Positions 6,237-8,575 of a stretch of DNA of 8,575 nt are shown piece by piece. The DNA comes from Chloroflexota bacterium (GTDB lineage Bacteria; Chloroflexota; Limnocylindria; Limnocylindrales; CSP1-4). The stretch lies in assembly GCA_021812735.1 (NCBI GenBank), contig JAKAMV010000385.1, positions 1-8,575 on the forward strand, in the 5' to 3' direction. The stretch's first letter is position 1; each line of letters begins with the position of its first letter. Made by a program: the position numbers and the translations under genes. The notes beneath the pieces were generated by a model that worked only from the letters and a program-made list of their open reading frames with translations, searched no databases and was not told the origin of the DNA.

Positions 6237-6458
6237 GTGAATCCAATCCTGGCCCTCGCCGAGATCGTCGTCAGCATCGGTCTGATGGCGTCCATCCTGC
6301 TGCAGGCTCGCGGCGCGGGGCTGTCGTCGGCGTTCGGCGGCGACTCGGCGGTCTACCGCAGTCGCCGCGGCATCGAGAAACGGCTCTTCCAGTTCACGAT
6401 CCTGCTGGCCATCCTGTTCGTGGTCTTCTCGCTCACGGTCTTCCGGCTGGTCGGCTGA
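6237..6458 (+). CDS. secG: Preprotein translocase subunit SecG
   Basis: SecG is the small two-helix subunit of the SecYEG channel. Starting at GTG 6237 the protein has 73 residues, a normal SecG size. Membrane helix 1 spans about 4-22 and ends in LLQ. It is followed by the diagnostic RGAGLSSAFGG loop (25-35; family form GGGLSGAFGG), a basic linker YRSRRGIEKR, and helix 2 at about 51-69. The frame stays open upstream to 6111, but that part crosses the promoter region and looks non-coding, and a GGAGG supports the GTG. The gene is followed after 25 bases by the solute-binding protein gene, probably on one transcript. secG downstream of whiA and tpiA is a recurrent order in Actinobacteria; here gpmA intervenes on the opposite strand. 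Confidence 0.93.
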   Translation: MNPILALAEIVVSIGLMASILLQARGAGLSSAFGGDSAVYRSRRGIEKRLFQFTILLAILFVVFSLTVFRLVG

Positions 6459-6465
6459 GCGTCCC

Positions 6466-6471
6466 GGAGGG
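6466..6471 (+). promoter_or_regulatory. Ribosome binding site GGAGGG of the solute-binding protein gene
   Basis: GGAGGG ends 12 bases before ATG 6484, the same long spacing as at secG. A second in-frame ATG at 6490 would be 18 bases away, so 6484 is the better start. Confidence 0.6.
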
Positions 6472-6483
6472 TTCGCTCTAGGG

Positions 6484-8190
6484 ATGACCATGACCCGTCG
6501 GGACCGGCTCGTGCTGTCGCTGGCGATCGCCGCGCTGGTCGCCATCGCTGGTGCGATGATCGTCCTGCCCCCGCCGGCCGACACGGCTGCGTCCGCGCCT
6601 ACGACCGCGCCTCCGCCGGCGCCGCGGACCTTTCGGGACGGCGAGGTCGGCACGATCAGCACGCTCGACCCGCTCTTTGCGCGCTCGCGCCCTGAGCTCG
6701 ATGTCGACGCGCTGCTCTTCAGTGGGCTCACCCGGTTGGGGCCGGACGGGACCGTCGTGCCCGGCCTCGCAGCCAGTTGGTCAGGCAGCCCGGATGGACG
6801 CACCTGGACCTTCCACCTGCGCGGTGGCGCGACCTGGCACGACGGCGTGCCCGTGACGGCCGATGACGTGGTCTTCACCGTGCTGACCACGCAGCACCCG
6901 GGCTACCACGGCCCGCTCGATGGAGCCTGGCAGGGGGTGACCGTGCAGGAGTTGGACCGACTCGACGTGCGCTTCACGCTCGCGAGCCCGGTCGCTGATT
7001 TCCCGCTCGCGGCGCGCAGCCCGATCCTCCCGGCGCACCTGCTCGACAACGTGCCGATCGCCGCGCTCGGTACCACGTCGTTCGAGCTGCATCCGATCGG
7101 GAGCGGGCCATACCGGCTCGTCTCGCTCGACCCGTCCGGTGCCGTCCTCGCGCGCGTCGACAACAGTGCCGCCGCCTCCAGCGCGCCGACGCTCCCCGCC
7201 GATCCCTCGAGCTGGCAGCCCCCCGCTGACATCCAGCGGATTGAGCTCCGGCTCTTCTCCGACCAGAACGCCCTGGCGGCAGCGTTCGAGGATGGCGCTG
7301 TCGACGCGGCCGGCGGCCTTGCGCCTGATCTCGCCACGCGCCTCGCTGCGCTGCCCGGCACCCGCCTCGTGCGGTACCCGCGCAGCGTGCTGACGGCGGT
7401 GATGCTCAACTTGCGGTTTGGGCACAATCTGTTCCAGAACCCGCACGTGCGGCGTGCGCTGCTGCTCGCGATCGATCGCGATGCCCTCGTGCGGACCGAG
7501 CTCGGTGGGCTCGGCGTGCGAGCCGATACGCTGGTCCCGCCGGCGTCCTGGGCGTTCAACCCCCAGGCGGCGGGCAGAGTCCCCTACGACCGGTCCGCCG
7601 CCGCGAAGGAGCTGCTCGCCGCGGGATGGCGGCGCTCGGGCTCGGGGTGGCTGCGTCCGGGCGCCAAGGGCACCGTGTCGGTCGAACTGCTGACCGTCGA
7701 TGCTGCGACCAACCCGCTCGACTACGCGATCGCCTCGCAGGTGGCGGCCGATTGGCAGGCGCTCGGGCTGCCGGTCCGCTTCACCGTGCTGACCGCCGAC
7801 CAGGCCGTGAGTGACAAGCTGGTGCCGGGCGTCTACGACGCTGCGGTGGTCGACCTGAACGTGGGCCTCGACGCGGACCTGTATCCGCTGCTCGCCTCCG
7901 CGCAGGCCCCGGTGGGCGGCTCGAACCTGAGCGGGTTCCAGTCGGTCAAACTCGACGCATTGCTCGAGGCGGCGCGGGCGTACGCGCCGCCGGCCCAACG
8001 GGCATCACGGGTCGCAGCGGTCGAGGCCGACCTCGCCCAGGAGCTGCCGATCCTGCCGCTGGCGTACGCAGACTTCCCGTACGTGGTGCGCGACACGGTG
8101 CAGGGGCCGGCGCCGCGGCTCGTCTCGGACCCCGGGGAGCGCTTCTGGGATGTGCTAACATGGCGGCTCGCGAAGCCGGCCGGCCAGTGA
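6484..8190 (+). CDS. Family 5 extracellular solute-binding protein (peptide/nickel ABC-type)
   Basis: The 568-residue product resembles DppA/OppA-type solute-binding proteins that capture peptides or other solutes for an ABC importer. The N-terminus has basic residues (RRDR, 5-8), a hydrophobic helix at about 9-29, then an Ala/Pro/Thr-rich linker to residue 48. The family signature covers about 81-131 (GLTRLGPDGTVVPGLAASWS, then WTFHLRGGATWHDGVPVTADDVVF). A later conserved region is NPHVRRALLLAIDRDALV from about 319, and the C-terminal part contains ELPILPLAY. The protein contains no cysteine, so it lacks a lipobox; it is probably held by an uncleaved helix or released. No permease or ATPase genes adjoin it, so the substrate cannot be guessed. 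It seems co-transcribed with secG. Confidence 0.88.
   Translation: MTMTRRDRLVLSLAIAALVAIAGAMIVLPPPADTAASAPTTAPPPAPRTFRDGEVGTISTLDPLFARSRPELDVDALLFSGLTRLGPDGTVVPGLAASWSGSPDGRTWTFHLRGGATWHDGVPVTADDVVFTVLTTQHPGYHGPLDGAWQGVTVQELDRLDVRFTLASPVADFPLAARSPILPAHLLDNVPIAALGTTSFELHPIGSGPYRLVSLDPSGAVLARVDNSAAASSAPTLPADPSSWQPPADIQRIELRLFSDQNALAAAFEDGAVDAAGGLAPDLATRLAALPGTRLVRYPRSVLTAVMLNLRFGHNLFQNPHVRRALLLAIDRDALVRTELGGLGVRADTLVPPASWAFNPQAAGRVPYDRSAAAKELLAAGWRRSGSGWLRPGAKGTVSVELLTVDAATNPLDYAIASQVAADWQALGLPVRFTVLTADQAVSDKLVPGVYDAAVVDLNVGLDADLYPLLASAQAPVGGSNLSGFQSVKLDALLEAARAYAPPAQRASRVAAVEADLAQELPILPLAYADFPYVVRDTVQGPAPRLVSDPGERFWDVLTWRLAKPAGQ
8151..8161 (+). promoter_or_regulatory. Candidate tRNA-operon promoter: extended -10 (TGTGCTAACAT)
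   Basis: TAACAT (8156-8161) preceded by TGC forms an extended -10 inside the 3' end of the solute-binding protein gene. It agrees with the secG element (TGTGTTATCCT) at 8 of 11 positions. The predicted start near 8168 leaves a leader of about 40 bases before the first tRNA, a reasonable distance for a processed precursor. No convincing -35 is visible. Confidence 0.45.
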
Positions 8191-8207
8191 TCGCCGGACG
8201 GGAGCGG

Positions 8208-8294
8208 GCCGAGGTGGCGGAATAGGTAGACGCGCTAGCTTCAGGAGCTAGTGCCCGCAAGGGCGTATGGGTTCGACTCCCTTCCTCGGTACCA
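8208..8294 (+). tRNA. tRNA-Leu (anticodon CAG)
   Basis: This class II tRNA reads CUG codons, a major leucine codon in this GC-rich DNA. The acceptor strands GCCGAGG (8208-8214) and CCTCGGT (8284-8290) pair fully with a terminal G-U. The anticodon stem CTAGC/GCTAG encloses loop TTCAGGA with CAG at 8242-8244. A long variable arm (GCCC-GCAA-GGGC) is diagnostic of Leu, Ser or Tyr tRNAs, and the discriminator base is A8291. The 3' CCA (8292-8294) is encoded. The T stem (8267-8271 with 8279-8283) contains one U-U mismatch. Confidence 0.95.
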
Positions 8295-8323
8295 CCCTGC
8301 CGGACGGTGCTCGCGGTGTTCGT

Positions 8324-8408
8324 GCCCAGGTGGCGGAATTGGTATACGCGTACGTTTGAGGGGCGTATGACGCAAGTCATCCGGGTTCAAGTCCCGGCCT
8401 GGGCACCA
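8324..8408 (+). tRNA. tRNA-Leu (anticodon GAG)
   Basis: This class II tRNA reads CUC/CUU codons. Acceptor strands GCCCAGG (8324-8330) and CCTGGGC (8398-8404) pair perfectly. The anticodon stem TACGT/GCGTA (one G-U pair) encloses loop TTGAGGG with GAG at 8358-8360. The variable arm is TGAC-GCAA-GTCA, the T arm is CCGGG-TTCAAGT-CCCGG, and the CCA end is encoded (8406-8408). It lies 29 bases after the first tRNA-Leu, probably in the same precursor. Confidence 0.96.
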
Positions 8409-8428
8409 CCCTCTCGCCAGTGACCCCC

Positions 8429-8459
8429 ACGCGGCGCCTGTACGCGCCGCGTTTCATTT
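8429..8459 (+). terminator. Intrinsic terminator after tRNA-Leu(GAG)
   Basis: ACGCGGCGC (8429-8437) and GCGCCGCGT (8444-8452) form a perfect nine-pair stem around the six-base loop CTGTAC. It is followed by TTCATTT (8453-8459), a moderately T-rich tail. It is the best intrinsic terminator in the window and would end the tRNA-Leu transcript, yet tRNA-Val begins three bases after the tail. Confidence 0.75.
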
Positions 8460-8462
8460 GGC

Positions 8463-8539
8463 GGGCGGTTAGCTCAGCTGGTCAGAGCGCCTCGCTTACA
8501 CCGAGGATGCCAGGGGTTCGAGTCCTCTACCGCCCACCA
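8463..8539 (+). tRNA. tRNA-Val (anticodon UAC)
   Basis: This class I tRNA reads GUA and, by wobble, other GUN codons. Acceptor strands GGGCGGT (8463-8469) and ACCGCCC (8529-8535) pair fully. The D arm contains AGCTCAGCTGGTCAGAGC. The anticodon stem CCTCG/CGAGG encloses loop CTTACAC with TAC at 8497-8499. The T arm is AGGGG-TTCGAGT-CCTCT and CCA is encoded (8537-8539). The gene sits directly behind the preceding terminator with no room for an ordinary separate promoter. The last 36 bases of the window after it hold nothing I can identify. Confidence 0.96.
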
Positions 8540-8575
8540 CTTCCACCACCTGCCGGGCTGTGGCGCCGGAGTGCA

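Noticed and set aside
1..8575. Search for a novel defence, mobile or biosynthetic system
   Set aside because: All long genes are accounted for by recognised housekeeping families, and no transposase, integrase, repeat array or unknown gene cluster is present. The tRNA block could serve as an integration site, but no att-like duplication is seen within the window.

Overview
This is a strongly GC-rich stretch of bacterial chromosome made almost entirely of housekeeping genes. Several starts are GTG, and nearly all stops are TGA. Two details hint at Chloroflexota (perhaps a Limnocylindria/Ellin6529-like lineage): a YvcK protein with an N-terminal two-helix membrane region, and a rapZ-yvcK-whiA-tpiA-secG order that also recalls Actinobacteria. 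This placement is an impression from gene content, not a demonstrated assignment. I see no mobile element, CRISPR array, phage gene or defence system.

Layout. A plus-strand run of six genes fills 17-5134: tatA, tatC (twin-arginine export), rapZ (nucleotide-binding RNase-adapter family), yvcK (gluconeogenesis factor/CofD-like), whiA (DNA-binding regulator) and tpiA (triosephosphate isomerase). The genes are short-spaced or overlapping, so they probably share a transcript. tpiA also appears to have its own promoter inside the end of whiA. A 110-bp convergent gap follows, then gpmA (2,3-BPG-dependent phosphoglycerate mutase) on the minus strand at 5245-6063. A 173-bp divergent intergenic region separates gpmA from secG, which is followed by a family-5 extracellular solute-binding protein gene without transporter partners. 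The right end is a tRNA block: Leu(CAG), Leu(GAG), an intrinsic terminator, then Val(UAC) only a few bases later.

How the genes fit together. Three gene products serve protein export (TatA, TatC, SecG). Three belong to the rapZ-yvcK-whiA module linked to cell envelope, carbon balance and division in Gram-positive bacteria. Two are glycolytic/gluconeogenic enzymes (TpiA, GpmA).

The most notable signal is regulatory. The regions just upstream of tpiA and gpmA lie on opposite strands about 1.7 kb apart, yet share a 12-base block and a 14-base block. In both, the 12-base block ends exactly 36 bases before the ATG. The 14-base block contains GATAAT placed 6-7 bases before the ATG, and neither gene has a Shine-Dalgarno sequence. 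This reads as a shared promoter/operator driving leaderless mRNAs of two glycolytic genes. It also places the whiA stop codon inside the tpiA -10 box and favours ATG 4340 as the tpiA start. Secondary oddities are a WhiA with a contracted first half and the tRNA-Val gene directly behind a terminator.
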